Shown here piece after piece: positions 24,591 to 33,058 of a stretch of 48,621 nt of DNA (its first letter is position 1; each line of letters begins with the position of its first letter). The translations under genes were made by a program, and so were the position numbers. The stretch is taken from positions 1-48,621 of the forward strand of contig JADGRL010000021.1 of the NCBI GenBank assembly GCA_017880865.1, given 5' to 3'. The notes beneath the pieces were generated by a model, which saw only the letters and a program-made list of their open reading frames with translations, had not been told where the DNA came from and did no database searches. Source of the DNA: Gallionella sp. (GTDB lineage: Bacteria; Pseudomonadota; Gammaproteobacteria; Burkholderiales; Gallionellaceae).

Positions 24591-25919
24591 ATGAGCAGTA
24601 AAACCATGAAGACTTGCCTTGCCCTATCCGGGGCAATCGTGGCATGTCTGATCAGCATAGCGGCGTCTGCGGTGGAGACTTCACTCTCCGGCTTCGGCAC
24701 GCTGGGCTATGCCAAATCCAACCAGCCCTACAATTTCGAGCGGTTCATCAACAACAATGGAACCGTCGCCAGGGATAGCGTTGCCGGTGTACAGGCAGAC
24801 ATCAAATTTTCCGATTCCGTCGGTGCGACCGTCCAGGGCAAATTCGCCCCATCGCTGAAGAGCGATTCGGCCTGGGATGCCACTCTGAGCTGGGCGTTTC
24901 TTTCCTGGCGGCCAACCAACGATAGTCTCATCCGTCTGGGCAAGCAGCGTGTGCCGCTTTACCTTTACAGCGAAAGTCAGGATGTGGGGGTAACGCACGA
25001 TTTCGCCCGCTTGCCGAGCGAGATGTACAGCATCTCCCCCTCCACGGATTACGTCGGAGCCTCTCTATCTAAAACCTGGAACCCGAGTCTGGGCGAGTTG
25101 ACGCTGGACGGCTACGCGGGCAACATCGCAACCGACTGGCGGATATACCAGCGTGACAATGTCCCGCTCCCACCCCCCGCGCAGCCGGGTGCCAGTTTTA
25201 AGCATATCAGCGTGGATAGCGGCGGTCTCGTGCTGACCCTGCTGCGGGATGAAGACAAATATCGCGCGGGTATACACAAGCAAACAACCGCGATAAACCC
25301 TTCCTCGCCCGGATATTATTCCCTGTTTTCAGCTGCTCAACTTGGCTTGGGTGGGGGCGCTGCCGGAGCGGCGTACATGCAGCAAGCACCAGTAACAAGT
25401 GTAGATAGCGTGGTATTCACCCTCGGCACCGAAATCCATCTGCCGCAAGACTTCAGGCTGATCGCAGAATATGGACGCAGAAAAATCACCAATGCCGTGA
25501 CCGGAATCGATACCAATGGTGGATACCTTGCGCTGCTCAAGGATATCGGTGCATGGACTCCTTATGCTTCCTATGCGCTGATCAAATCCAAATCCGAAGT
25601 GCTGAGACTTTATCAAGCCATGAACGGCAATGCCAATGGTCTAACCGACCTGACCGGGGGGGGTGTTCCAGCCGTGACAGCGGCGGTGAATGCACTCAAC
25701 GCTTCCCAGCGAGTTTTGGCCGACGGTTTGCTGCCTTACGACCAGTACACAATCGCGCTGGGAACTTCCTATCGGCTCACGCCCAAGCAGAAATTCAAAT
25801 TTGAATGGGCGCGAACGCATATAGGGGTGGCATCCAGTTTCGTCGATGCGCCGTCATTCGGTAATGTCAGCAATCAGAATATCGACGTGCTGTCATTTTC
25901 TTACAACTTTGTATTTTAA
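24591..25919 (+). CDS. Outer-membrane porin-like beta-barrel protein
   Basis: A 442-residue protein with a signal peptide ending near SIAASA and then VETSLSGFGTLGYAKSN, a typical porin first strand. Alternating strands with aromatic girdles continue through LSWAFLSWRPTNDSLIRLGK to the C-terminal IDVLSFSYNFVF, where the terminal Phe is the barrel insertion signal. It fits a 16-stranded general or phosphate/carboxylate-type porin; the substrate cannot be named. It lies 29 bases after the HD-GYP gene with a GAGGAG site and 12 bases before the PstS-like gene, so it is probably part of the same operon. Confidence 0.82.
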   Translation: MSSKTMKTCLALSGAIVACLISIAASAVETSLSGFGTLGYAKSNQPYNFERFINNNGTVARDSVAGVQADIKFSDSVGATVQGKFAPSLKSDSAWDATLSWAFLSWRPTNDSLIRLGKQRVPLYLYSESQDVGVTHDFARLPSEMYSISPSTDYVGASLSKTWNPSLGELTLDGYAGNIATDWRIYQRDNVPLPPPAQPGASFKHISVDSGGLVLTLLRDEDKYRAGIHKQTTAINPSSPGYYSLFSAAQLGLGGGAAGAAYMQQAPVTSVDSVVFTLGTEIHLPQDFRLIAEYGRRKITNAVTGIDTNGGYLALLKDIGAWTPYASYALIKSKSEVLRLYQAMNGNANGLTDLTGGGVPAVTAAVNALNASQRVLADGLLPYDQYTIALGTSYRLTPKQKFKFEWARTHIGVASSFVDAPSFGNVSNQNIDVLSFSYNFVF

Positions 25920-25931
25920 GGGGGGACGATC

Positions 25932-26474
25932 ATGAAAACGACGATTAAAGTTATATCGCTGACCGTTTCCCTGTTATTCGCCCAAGCCCATGCGGGTGAA
26001 ATGGTGGTGATCGGAAATAGCAATGTGCCGAAGATGGATGCCATGACGGTTCAAAAAGTTTATACCGGAAAAGTCATCTCGGTTTCCGGCATCAACGTCA
26101 CGCCGGTCGGGGTCAAGCCCGGCACGAGCACACGCAATCGTTTCTTGCAGGATTTCCTCAAGCAGGATGAGGAAAAATACACGGCCTACTGGACGGTGCG
26201 CCGCTATATCGGCAAGGGTGCGCCGCCGTCCGAGTTGGCCAGCGATGCGGATGTTATCAACTATGTGCAATCCACACCGGGCGCAGTCGGTTACATCGAT
26301 GAGGCCGAACTGAAACCGGGGATGAATGTGATTGCGCGCAGGCACTCGGGAGAGCCGCAGTCCGCATTGGATAGAGTTGAGGATACCATCGCCTATATGC
26401 AATTCACACCGTGCGTAGTCGGCTACATTGACATCGCTGAGCTGACGGGGATGAATATGGTCGCCAGCAAGTAA
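25932..26474 (+). CDS. Small PstS-like periplasmic binding protein with C-terminal repeat
   Basis: A signal peptide (MKTTIKVISLTVSLLFAQAHA) and a 160-residue mature part resembling one lobe of phosphate-binding proteins: VVIGNSNVPKMDAMTVQKVYTGK, TSTRNRFLQDFL, and ADVINYVQSTPGAVGYIDEAEL. The last 40 residues repeat the latter segment with changes (EDTIAYMQFTPCVVGYIDIAEL), an internal duplication not usual in the family. It is shorter than true PstS (about 320 residues), and no Pst permease is nearby. Last gene of the signalling operon; it could deliver a ligand to the SiaA-like sensor, which is inference. Confidence 0.75.
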   Translation: MKTTIKVISLTVSLLFAQAHAGEMVVIGNSNVPKMDAMTVQKVYTGKVISVSGINVTPVGVKPGTSTRNRFLQDFLKQDEEKYTAYWTVRRYIGKGAPPSELASDADVINYVQSTPGAVGYIDEAELKPGMNVIARRHSGEPQSALDRVEDTIAYMQFTPCVVGYIDIAELTGMNMVASK

Positions 26475-26494
26475 CTAGGGGGCTCACACGTTTT

Positions 26495-26525
26495 CGGGGG
26501 AGATGGTGCAATGCCATCTCCCTCG
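26495..26525 (+). terminator. Strong hairpin at the end of the Sia-type operon
   Basis: A 12-bp stem (CGGGGGAGATGG paired with CCATCTCCCTCG, one G-U pair) with a 7-nt loop lies 20 nt after the last stop. There is no T-run, so it may be a factor-assisted terminator or an mRNA-stabilising hairpin. Confidence 0.55.
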
Positions 26526-26920
26526 AAGCATTTATACGCTACCTATTCCGCGCACTGGGGGTGATTTACCGCAACTTGCTCATCGGCCTGCGGCGCGGCT
26601 GAATTCCAACTTTGACGGTCTGCAACGGGTCAACAAGAGATATACGACCTGACTAATTCACGGTCATATCGACGTCTGCTTTGTATTGCAAAGCGGTCGG
26701 TCAGATGTACCGCCGCCAAGTTCCGGTGTGTGTCGGGAGCGGAAGTTCGCATTTCTAATAACAGTCGTTGACCTTGATGCGCACGTGGCGCACCTGCTTA
26801 TCCGCTGCGCTCCGCCTTGATCAGTCGCAAGCGGGTGAAGGTTTAGGCGACAGCACGCCGCGCAACGGCGAATGCAATTGCTGGCCGATCTCGGTTTATC
26901 TGACCTTTGAAATAATGAAA
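26526..26920. other. Intergenic stretch, possible gene remnant
   Basis: No intact gene. A short frame at about 26536-26601 reads RALGVIYRNLLIGLRRG before a stop and looks protein-like, but it has no start or recognisable family. The rest contains scattered stops in all frames. It separates the convergent signalling operon and cbbO. Confidence 0.35.
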
Positions 26921-29182
26921 TTATTTTGTCAGAGAAATGAATAGCTGCGGCAAGCGTTCCGGCAGCGACTCGACGCGGTCGATGATGGTGTACTGTTTGC
27001 CGAAAATATCCGCGACGTATTCGTCCGCCTTGGGGTCGAGATTGATGCAGTAGGCGTATATGCCCTGCTGATCCAGCTCCTTCACCGCCTGACGCGCATC
27101 CTCGATCAGGATGCGCCCATCACGGCTGTCGATGTCGGCCGGTTCGCCATCGGTCAGAATCAGCATCAGCTTCTTGTCGGCCTGCTGCTTTTCCAGATAA
27201 TGCCCGGCATGGCGCATCGCCGCACCCATGCGCGTGGAATAACTGGCCTCCATGCCCGCCAACCGGCCTTTCACCTCATCGCCCCATGGCTCGCTGTAAC
27301 CCTTGATGTGCAGATAGCGCACATCGTGGCGCGTGTTGGAATGAAATCCGGCAATCGCAAACGGATCGCCCAGCTTCTCGACCGCCCAGCCCAACAGCGA
27401 TACAGCTTCCTGGCTCAACTCCAGAATAGTCTGGTCACACCCGGCGGCTTTTTCGTTGAGCGATTCGGACAAATCCAGCAGTATCATCACCGCGATGTTG
27501 CGCCCGTCATTGCGATGGCTCATGTTGATGCGCGGGTCAGGGCTAGCGCCGCTTTTGTAGTCGATCAGCGAGCGCAGCGCGACATCCAGATCCAGCTCGC
27601 TGCCTTCTTCCTGATAGCGGATGCGCACCTTCTCCTGCGGCTTGAGCAGGTCGAGCATTTTCTTCAGGCGCTTGGCCAGCGCGGCATGTTTTTCCAGCAG
27701 CTTGTCGATGTCCGATGCATTGCCATTCGGATGCAAAGCCTCATAAACGCTCACCCAGTCCGGACGGTAGCTCTGGGTGTTGTAATCCCACTCGTGATAA
27801 TGGCGCGGCGGCAGGCCCTTGAGCTCTTCGCCAGGCTCGATCTTGCGCTCTTCGTCGAACGCTTCTTCCTCATCGCCCTCCTCGATGAATTTCCACATCT
27901 GGCGATTGTCGTCGCGGTAATCCACGACGGTGTCTTCGAAGTGAGACTTGGCCAAGTTGTCGCTCTGGCGACGGGTCTTGACCACGAAGGCAATCGCCAG
28001 TTCGGCCATCTCCTGCGTGCCTGAGTCGCCCTGTTGCATCAGATCAAAGAAGCGTTGCGCAAACTCGATGACATCCGGATTACGGTAGGGATGAGATGTG
28101 TCGAGTATCGTGCGCGACAGCATGGCCAGGCGATGGCGCACCCCGGATTCTTTTTCCGGATCGAAAGCGTCCTCCGCCGGGATCGGATGCAGCGCCATGA
28201 AGATGCGGCGCAGGCCGGGATATTGCTTCATCGCCAGATATTCGACGCGGCTATCCTCGAAAAATTCCGCCGCCATACGCTGGAACGGGCTGAAGTTGTC
28301 GGCAAAAATCGCCGTGGTCCAGCGCCGATGCCCGACGATATGCGCCAGTGCGGCGCGGTAACGGTCTATGCCTGCAATGCCATGCGCATCGGCGTACACA
28401 TCCGGCAGTCGGATGCCGAGCTTGTCATAGTACGGTATGGGCTGGCGCAGTTCGTCGAACGCGCCGGAGTAGGGTATCAGCTGATCTTCCTCTTGCCACA
28501 GCCCGCGCAAATACATATCCAGCTTGCGCTCGTTATCCACCAGCAGCGTGCCATGCCGCTCGCGCTGCAACACCGCGCGACTGTCAGCCGACTGCAAACT
28601 GAAATAATCGACTTGCCGATCAGGATGGTCGTTGTAATAACGCACCCCGTAATCCACCCAGCTCTTCAGACCCTCCAGGGAAAGCTGGCCGAGCAATAGC
28701 GGAATCTGCTTGAAAAATTCCGGCAATCCTGGGCTGGGGAAAGTTTGATGAATGCCGTGAATCGAACCGGTGGTGCGTTCCATGAAATCGAGCGCAATAT
28801 CCAGATAGTCGCGCAGCAGCTGCATTGATTGCAGGCGGCGCGCGGCGGCAGGCAACGATTGCAGGAACGGCGTGATCGCGTGGCTGTTGGGCGATTTCGA
28901 CATCCGGCGTATGCACTCCATTACGGCCGGCAACGCATCTTCGCCCAGCGTCTTGGCCACCGACGGCCACGCTTCCATAAATATCAGTATCGGCTCGGCA
29001 CCTCGTCCCATCTTTCCGAGATAACGCGCCTGCTCGATATAGGCATCAACGCCCTCTTTGGAAAGCGTTGCCAGCGCCTCGCGCATGCAATCGGCGAACA
29101 CCAGCTCGACGCGCGGAAAGCCGCAGGCAAGCTGTTTCCAATAGGCCTGAAACTCCTCCGGTATCACGGCTGCTTCCATCAT
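26921..29182 (-). CDS. cbbO: RuBisCO activation protein CbbO (VWA domain)
   Basis: The 753-residue protein has a long N-terminal helical region specific to CbbO/NorD-like proteins and a C-terminal von Willebrand factor A domain from about 560 to 750. The MIDAS motif DLSES (in VMILLDLSESLNEKA) and ILTDGEPADIDSRDG are visible. CbbO partners the AAA+ ATPase CbbQ; the complex remodels inhibited RuBisCO and releases sugar-phosphate inhibitors. The gene follows cbbQ by 15 bases on the minus strand. Two adjacent ATGs exist (29182, 29179) behind GGAAG; either is possible. Confidence 0.93.
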   Translation of the reverse strand: MMEAAVIPEEFQAYWKQLACGFPRVELVFADCMREALATLSKEGVDAYIEQARYLGKMGRGAEPILIFMEAWPSVAKTLGEDALPAVMECIRRMSKSPNSHAITPFLQSLPAAARRLQSMQLLRDYLDIALDFMERTTGSIHGIHQTFPSPGLPEFFKQIPLLLGQLSLEGLKSWVDYGVRYYNDHPDRQVDYFSLQSADSRAVLQRERHGTLLVDNERKLDMYLRGLWQEEDQLIPYSGAFDELRQPIPYYDKLGIRLPDVYADAHGIAGIDRYRAALAHIVGHRRWTTAIFADNFSPFQRMAAEFFEDSRVEYLAMKQYPGLRRIFMALHPIPAEDAFDPEKESGVRHRLAMLSRTILDTSHPYRNPDVIEFAQRFFDLMQQGDSGTQEMAELAIAFVVKTRRQSDNLAKSHFEDTVVDYRDDNRQMWKFIEEGDEEEAFDEERKIEPGEELKGLPPRHYHEWDYNTQSYRPDWVSVYEALHPNGNASDIDKLLEKHAALAKRLKKMLDLLKPQEKVRIRYQEEGSELDLDVALRSLIDYKSGASPDPRINMSHRNDGRNIAVMILLDLSESLNEKAAGCDQTILELSQEAVSLLGWAVEKLGDPFAIAGFHSNTRHDVRYLHIKGYSEPWGDEVKGRLAGMEASYSTRMGAAMRHAGHYLEKQQADKKLMLILTDGEPADIDSRDGRILIEDARQAVKELDQQGIYAYCINLDPKADEYVADIFGKQYTIIDRVESLPERLPQLFISLTK

Positions 29183-29197
29183 TTACTTCCCGATGTG

Positions 29198-30001
29198 CTA
29201 CGCAAAAACCGCATCAATCGCGTGATCCAGCGTATCGCGAATATCCGCATCGTCGGTGATCGGGCGAACCAGCGCCATACGGCATGCGGCGCGCGGCGCT
29301 ACTCCGCCCTTGATCAACGTGGCTGCATACACCAGCAGACGCGTGGAAATCCCTTCATCCAGGCCGTGCCCCTTCAGGTTGCGCGCGGTCTGGCCGATCT
29401 TCACCAGCTTGGCGGACAGCTCCTTGTCCATCCCGGTTTCCTTACTGAGAATCTCGGTCTCGACGCTGGATTCAGGATAATCGAAGTCGAACGCGGTGAA
29501 GCGCTGCTTCGTGGATTGCTTCAAATCCTTCAACAGGCTTTGATAGCCTGGGTTGTAGGAAATCACCATTTGAAAATCGGGATGCGCCTCGATCAGCTCG
29601 CCCTTTTTATCGAGCGGCAGCGTGCGCCTGTGGTCGGTCAGCGGGTGGATCACCACGGTGGTGTCCTGACGCGCCTCGACAATTTCATCCAGATAACAGA
29701 TCGCACCGATGCGCACCGCCGTGGTCAGCGGGCCGTCCAGCCAGCGCGTGCCGTTGGCATCGAGCAGATATCGTCCGACCAGATCGCTGGCGGTCATGTC
29801 CTCATTGCACGCCACGGTGATCAGCGGTTTGTTCAACTTCCACGCCATGTATTCGATGAAGCGCGATTTGCCGCAGCCGGTCGGCCCCTTCACCATCACC
29901 GGCAGACGCGCCGCATAGGCCGCCTCATACAGCGTGACCTCATCGCCCTGCGCCTGATAGAACGGCTCTTGATGAATTTTGTACTGATCTTTATTTGTCA
30001 T
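29198..30001 (-). CDS. cbbQ: RuBisCO activase AAA+ ATPase CbbQ (MoxR type)
   Basis: A 267-residue AAA+ protein. Walker A GPTGCGKSR lies at about 39-47, Walker B CYLDEIVEAR near 117, and the C-terminal CbbQ-specific region contains GLDEGISTRLLVYAATLI. It forms ring oligomers that, with CbbO bound to RuBisCO, use ATP to eject inhibitors from the active site. A GGAG site precedes the ATG. It lies downstream of cbbM with an intervening terminator, so its expression probably depends on partial read-through. Confidence 0.95.
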   Translation of the reverse strand: MTNKDQYKIHQEPFYQAQGDEVTLYEAAYAARLPVMVKGPTGCGKSRFIEYMAWKLNKPLITVACNEDMTASDLVGRYLLDANGTRWLDGPLTTAVRIGAICYLDEIVEARQDTTVVIHPLTDHRRTLPLDKKGELIEAHPDFQMVISYNPGYQSLLKDLKQSTKQRFTAFDFDYPESSVETEILSKETGMDKELSAKLVKIGQTARNLKGHGLDEGISTRLLVYAATLIKGGVAPRAACRMALVRPITDDADIRDTLDHAIDAVFA

Positions 30002-30050
30002 GGTTTACTCCAAATGTCCGTGCGTGTAACCACGCCTCACGGTTTTGAAT

Positions 30051-30083
30051 CCCGGATAAAAACGCCCCCAGCAAGTGGGGGCG
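30051..30083 (-). terminator. Intrinsic terminator between cbbM and cbbQ
   Basis: On the minus strand an 8-bp GC-rich stem (CGCCCCCA/TGGGGGCG) with a short loop is followed by TTTTTATCC. It lies 28 bases after the cbbM stop, inside the operon, and would give cbbM more transcript than cbbQ and cbbO. Confidence 0.85.
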
Positions 30084-30110
30084 CATTTTTACAACCAACT
30101 TGCAACCAGC

Positions 30111-31490
30111 TTACTTGTGTGAGCCCAGCTTTTCGCGCCAGCCTGGGAATATCTTGTCCGCGTCTTTCGGGAAAGATTCGAACGCACGCGCAAATTCCTT
30201 GTGCTCCTTCGCCCACTGGATCGGATCGGCGCCCGCCTTCCAGCATTCGTAGGCTTGACGCAACGACTTCGCACCGGCTGCTGGAGAGTCGATGTGGCCG
30301 TAAGAACCGCCACCCGCAGTGTTGATCACGTTGCCGTGGCCCAGGTTCTCGAAGAAACCTGGCAGGCGTAGCGCGTTCATACCGCCGGATACGATAGGCG
30401 CAGTCGGCTTCATGCCATACCATTTCTGGAAGTAGATTGGACCCTGGCACTCATCGCGCTCGATCATGTAAGCGATGATCTTGTCGTCGCCTTCACCTTC
30501 CATCTTGCCGTAGCCCATCGTGCCAACGTGGATGCCGGAAGCACCTTGCAGACGGGACATCTTGGCCAGCACGAACGCGGTGTAGCCGCGCTTGGCAGAG
30601 GGAGAAGTCACCATGCCATGACCGGCGCGGTGATAGTGCAAGAACTGACCTGCATATTGACGACGTGCTGTCGTGACCATGCCTGGACCGCCGACGAAAC
30701 CGTCCACCAGGAACGCCAGCTTGTCTGCGTCAGGGCCGAAAATTTCCAGCGCCATATCAGCACGAGCACACATCTCGTAGTGATCGTCGGCCGTGATGTT
30801 CATCGAGAACAGCTTGGCATCGCCAGTTTCATCTTGTGCGCGCTTCATGGAGTCATAAACCAGCGGCAGCACTTTCTTTAGTGGACAGAAAGTCTGGTTG
30901 CCTTGTGGCTCATCGTTCTTGATGAAGTCGCCACCCAGCCAGAACTGGTAAGCCGCCTTGGCGAATGGCTCAGGACGCAGGCCCAGCTTGGGCTTGATGA
31001 TGGTGCCGGAGATGTAACCGCCGTTTACAATTGGGCGACCCAGAATGCGCCACAGGTCGGAGATATCCTTGGACGGGCCGTCAAACAACTGGATTGCTCG
31101 TTCAGGCACGTAAAAGTCGATCATCTTGGCATGCTTGATGTCGCCCATGCCTTGGTTGTTGCCGATTGCGCAAGTCAGGAACGACACCAGCATCATGCGG
31201 CCATCGATCACATTGCGGTCAAACAATTCCAGAGGAAAAGCGATACGCATATCTTCGGTGGCTTCGTCGATTTGATAGACCAGCGCATCTACGCCCTTGG
31301 TGAAATCATCAGTCGTCGAAACTTCAACGTTGGTGCCGGTAGAAGATTCAGCGGCAAAGTGAGCAGCCGCTTCCAGATAACCGTGGCCTGCGCTGGGCGC
31401 CATTTTATAGGCAACCAGAATGTGCTTGCCGCCCTTGATCAGGTCTGCTTCTTTCAGGTCCAGATTTGCATAACGGTTGGATTGATCCAT
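30111..31490 (-). CDS. cbbM: Form II RuBisCO large subunit
   Basis: A 459-residue form II ribulose-1,5-bisphosphate carboxylase/oxygenase, which fixes CO2 without a small subunit. The catalytic Lys166 is in GTIIKPKLG and the carbamylated Lys191 in GGDFIKNDE, at the same numbers as in Rhodospirillum rubrum. Loop 6 [11 protein letters not shown] and [10 protein letters not shown] at the N-terminus are also typical. The ATG has GGAGAAGG upstream. Form II has low CO2/O2 specificity, fitting a low-oxygen autotroph. Transcription starts in the 165-bp region shared with cbbR. Confidence 0.98.
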   Translation of the reverse strand: MDQSNRYANLDLKEADLIKGGKHILVAYKMAPSAGHGYLEAAAHFAAESSTGTNVEVSTTDDFTKGVDALVYQIDEATEDMRIAFPLELFDRNVIDGRMMLVSFLTCAIGNNQGMGDIKHAKMIDFYVPERAIQLFDGPSKDISDLWRILGRPIVNGGYISGTIIKPKLGLRPEPFAKAAYQFWLGGDFIKNDEPQGNQTFCPLKKVLPLVYDSMKRAQDETGDAKLFSMNITADDHYEMCARADMALEIFGPDADKLAFLVDGFVGGPGMVTTARRQYAGQFLHYHRAGHGMVTSPSAKRGYTAFVLAKMSRLQGASGIHVGTMGYGKMEGEGDDKIIAYMIERDECQGPIYFQKWYGMKPTAPIVSGGMNALRLPGFFENLGHGNVINTAGGGSYGHIDSPAAGAKSLRQAYECWKAGADPIQWAKEHKEFARAFESFPKDADKIFPGWREKLGSHK

Positions 31491-31593
31491 TGCTGCCTTC
31501 TCCTCTAATTAACGATTAAAATAATATGGGTTAGTACTGTGGTGCGAACTATAAGGACAGGGCTTCATAAATAACAGTCAATTGTTTTTATAA

Positions 31594-31618
31594 AAACCAT
31601 AAGCAATTCTTATGGTTT
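31594..31618. promoter_or_regulatory. CbbR operator candidate
   Basis: A perfect inverted repeat of 10-bp arms, AAACCATAAG and CTTATGGTTT, separated by CAATT, ends 36 nt before the cbbR start in the cbbM-cbbR intergenic region. The centre fits the LysR-type T-N11-A scheme. It should bind CbbR and control both directions. Confidence 0.75.
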
Positions 31619-31654
31619 GATATACTGCCCACTATTCATATTTGCCTCGCGATC

Positions 31655-32563
31655 ATGCTGCATTTTACGTTACGCCAGCTCCAGGTCTTCGAAAAAGTGG
31701 CCCGCCACTTGAACTACTCGCGCGCCGCCGAGGAGCTATACCTGTCGCAACCTGCGGTGTCGATGCAGATCAAACAACTCGAAGGTCATATCGGCCTGCC
31801 TTTGTTCGAGCAGATGGGCAAGAAGATATTTCTGACCGAGGCCGGGCGCGAGCTGCTGCACTACAGCCGCAACATCACGCAACAACTGACTGAGATGAAA
31901 GTCGTGTTCGACGAAATGAAAGGGCTGGGGCAGGGCAAGCTGACATTGTCGGTCGTCAACACCGCGAACTATTTCACGCCGCAGCTGCTAGCGAAATTCT
32001 GCCAGCGCCATCCCCACATCAACGTGATCCTGCAAGTGGCCAACCGAGATGCGGTGCTCAAACAGCTCGCCGACAACAGCACCGATCTGGCGATCATGGG
32101 ACAGCCGCCAAAAGATGCGGATCTGAGCGCCGAGTCATTTCTGGACAACCCGCTGGTGGTGATCGCAGCCCCCGGCCATCCGCTCACAAAACTCAAGCAC
32201 GTCAAATTTGCGAGGCTCGCAGCGGAAACTTTTTTGTCGCGCGAACAAGGCTCCGGCACCCGCAGCGCGATGGAGCGCGTGTTCGCACAGCACCAGATTC
32301 AGCCGCACATCAGCATGGAAATGGAAACCAACGAGGCGATCAAACAGGCGGTGCAGGCCGGCATGGGGCTGGGCATCCTGTCGCTGCATTCCATCGAATT
32401 GGAACTGGAAACCAGGCGGCTCGTCGTGCTCAACGTCGAACACTTCCCGCTGCTGCGCCACTGGTTCGTCGCGCACCGCAGCAACAAACGCCTGTCCAGC
32501 GCGGCGCTGGCGTTCAAGGAATTTTTACTGCACGAGGCGAAGAAAATCTTAGCCGCGCACTGA
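31655..32563 (+). CDS. cbbR: LysR-type regulator of Calvin-cycle genes CbbR
   Basis: A 302-residue LysR protein. The N-terminal winged helix (LRQLQVFEKVARHLNYSRAAEEL, then YLSQPAVSMQIKQLE) is followed by the periplasmic-binding-like effector domain from about 90 to 295, including TANYFTPQLLAKF. Its divergent placement next to cbbM and the strong inverted repeat between them support the CbbR call over a generic LysR name. It is expected to sense metabolites such as RuBP or NADPH and activate cbbM-cbbQ-cbbO. Confidence 0.92.
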   Translation: MLHFTLRQLQVFEKVARHLNYSRAAEELYLSQPAVSMQIKQLEGHIGLPLFEQMGKKIFLTEAGRELLHYSRNITQQLTEMKVVFDEMKGLGQGKLTLSVVNTANYFTPQLLAKFCQRHPHINVILQVANRDAVLKQLADNSTDLAIMGQPPKDADLSAESFLDNPLVVIAAPGHPLTKLKHVKFARLAAETFLSREQGSGTRSAMERVFAQHQIQPHISMEMETNEAIKQAVQAGMGLGILSLHSIELELETRRLVVLNVEHFPLLRHWFVAHRSNKRLSSAALAFKEFLLHEAKKILAAH

Positions 32564-32583
32564 AGACAAGCTCTCAGCAGTTC

Positions 32584-32668
32584 GTAGGTTGGGTGGAGCG
32601 CAGCGATACCAAACAAAATGCGGCGAATATTTACGGTGATGGGTATCGCTGCGCTCAACCCATCCTAC
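32584..32668. repeat. Long palindromic intergenic repeat (GTAGGTTGGGT type)
   Basis: The first 27 bases (starting GTAGGTTGGGTGGAGCG) are nearly the reverse complement of the last 28 (ending CAACCCATCCTAC), with a loop of about 30 bases. A related palindrome occurs at 35333-35419. Such GTAGGTTGGGT elements are widespread in beta- and gammaproteobacteria. It lies between the convergent cbbR and the small membrane-protein gene and may also act as a transcription barrier. Confidence 0.75.
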
Positions 32669-32673
32669 GCTTA

Positions 32674-33042
32674 CTACGAGAGCTTTCTTTCCAAAAATTC
32701 TATTGTGGCATCCATCTCATCGAGTAATCGCGGAAACTGGTTTGGAACAACACTCCACTTTTGCTTTAGTCCAAGCAACATGCGCAAAGAGTACGGATAG
32801 TAGCGCTTAAAGTTACGGAGTTCATACATGATTGCCGCTTGACGATCAACATACAACCCACCTTCTGCGGGTTCAACAAGTTCTTTTACCAGCTTGTGAT
32901 ACACCTCAAACTCTTTCCAGTAATGCGCGGCTTTACGCTCGGCCTGAAATTTATAGACACCAAAAACAAACACCACTGCCGCACCCAATGCACTGAGTTG
33001 GCCTCCATACTCCTTGAGTATCGTTAGCAGCATATCCATCAT
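32674..33042 (-). CDS. Small hypothetical protein with one N-terminal membrane helix
   Basis: A 122-residue protein beginning MMDMLLTILKEYGG with a helix LSALGAAVVFVFGVYKF at about 15-31, then a soluble, charged, helical region with many Tyr and Arg. The frame is open upstream into aroC, but the start at 33042, 16 nt after the aroC stop, gives the sensible membrane anchor. No family is recognised. It may be cotranscribed with aroC. Confidence 0.6.
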   Translation of the reverse strand: MMDMLLTILKEYGGQLSALGAAVVFVFGVYKFQAERKAAHYWKEFEVYHKLVKELVEPAEGGLYVDRQAAIMYELRNFKRYYPYSLRMLLGLKQKWSVVPNQFPRLLDEMDATIEFLERKLS

Positions 33043-33058
33043 ATAAATATCTTTATAG

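Noticed and set aside
27200..28699. Plus-strand frames opposite cbbO
   Set aside because: They are antisense shadows of a well-supported gene, with no homology features.
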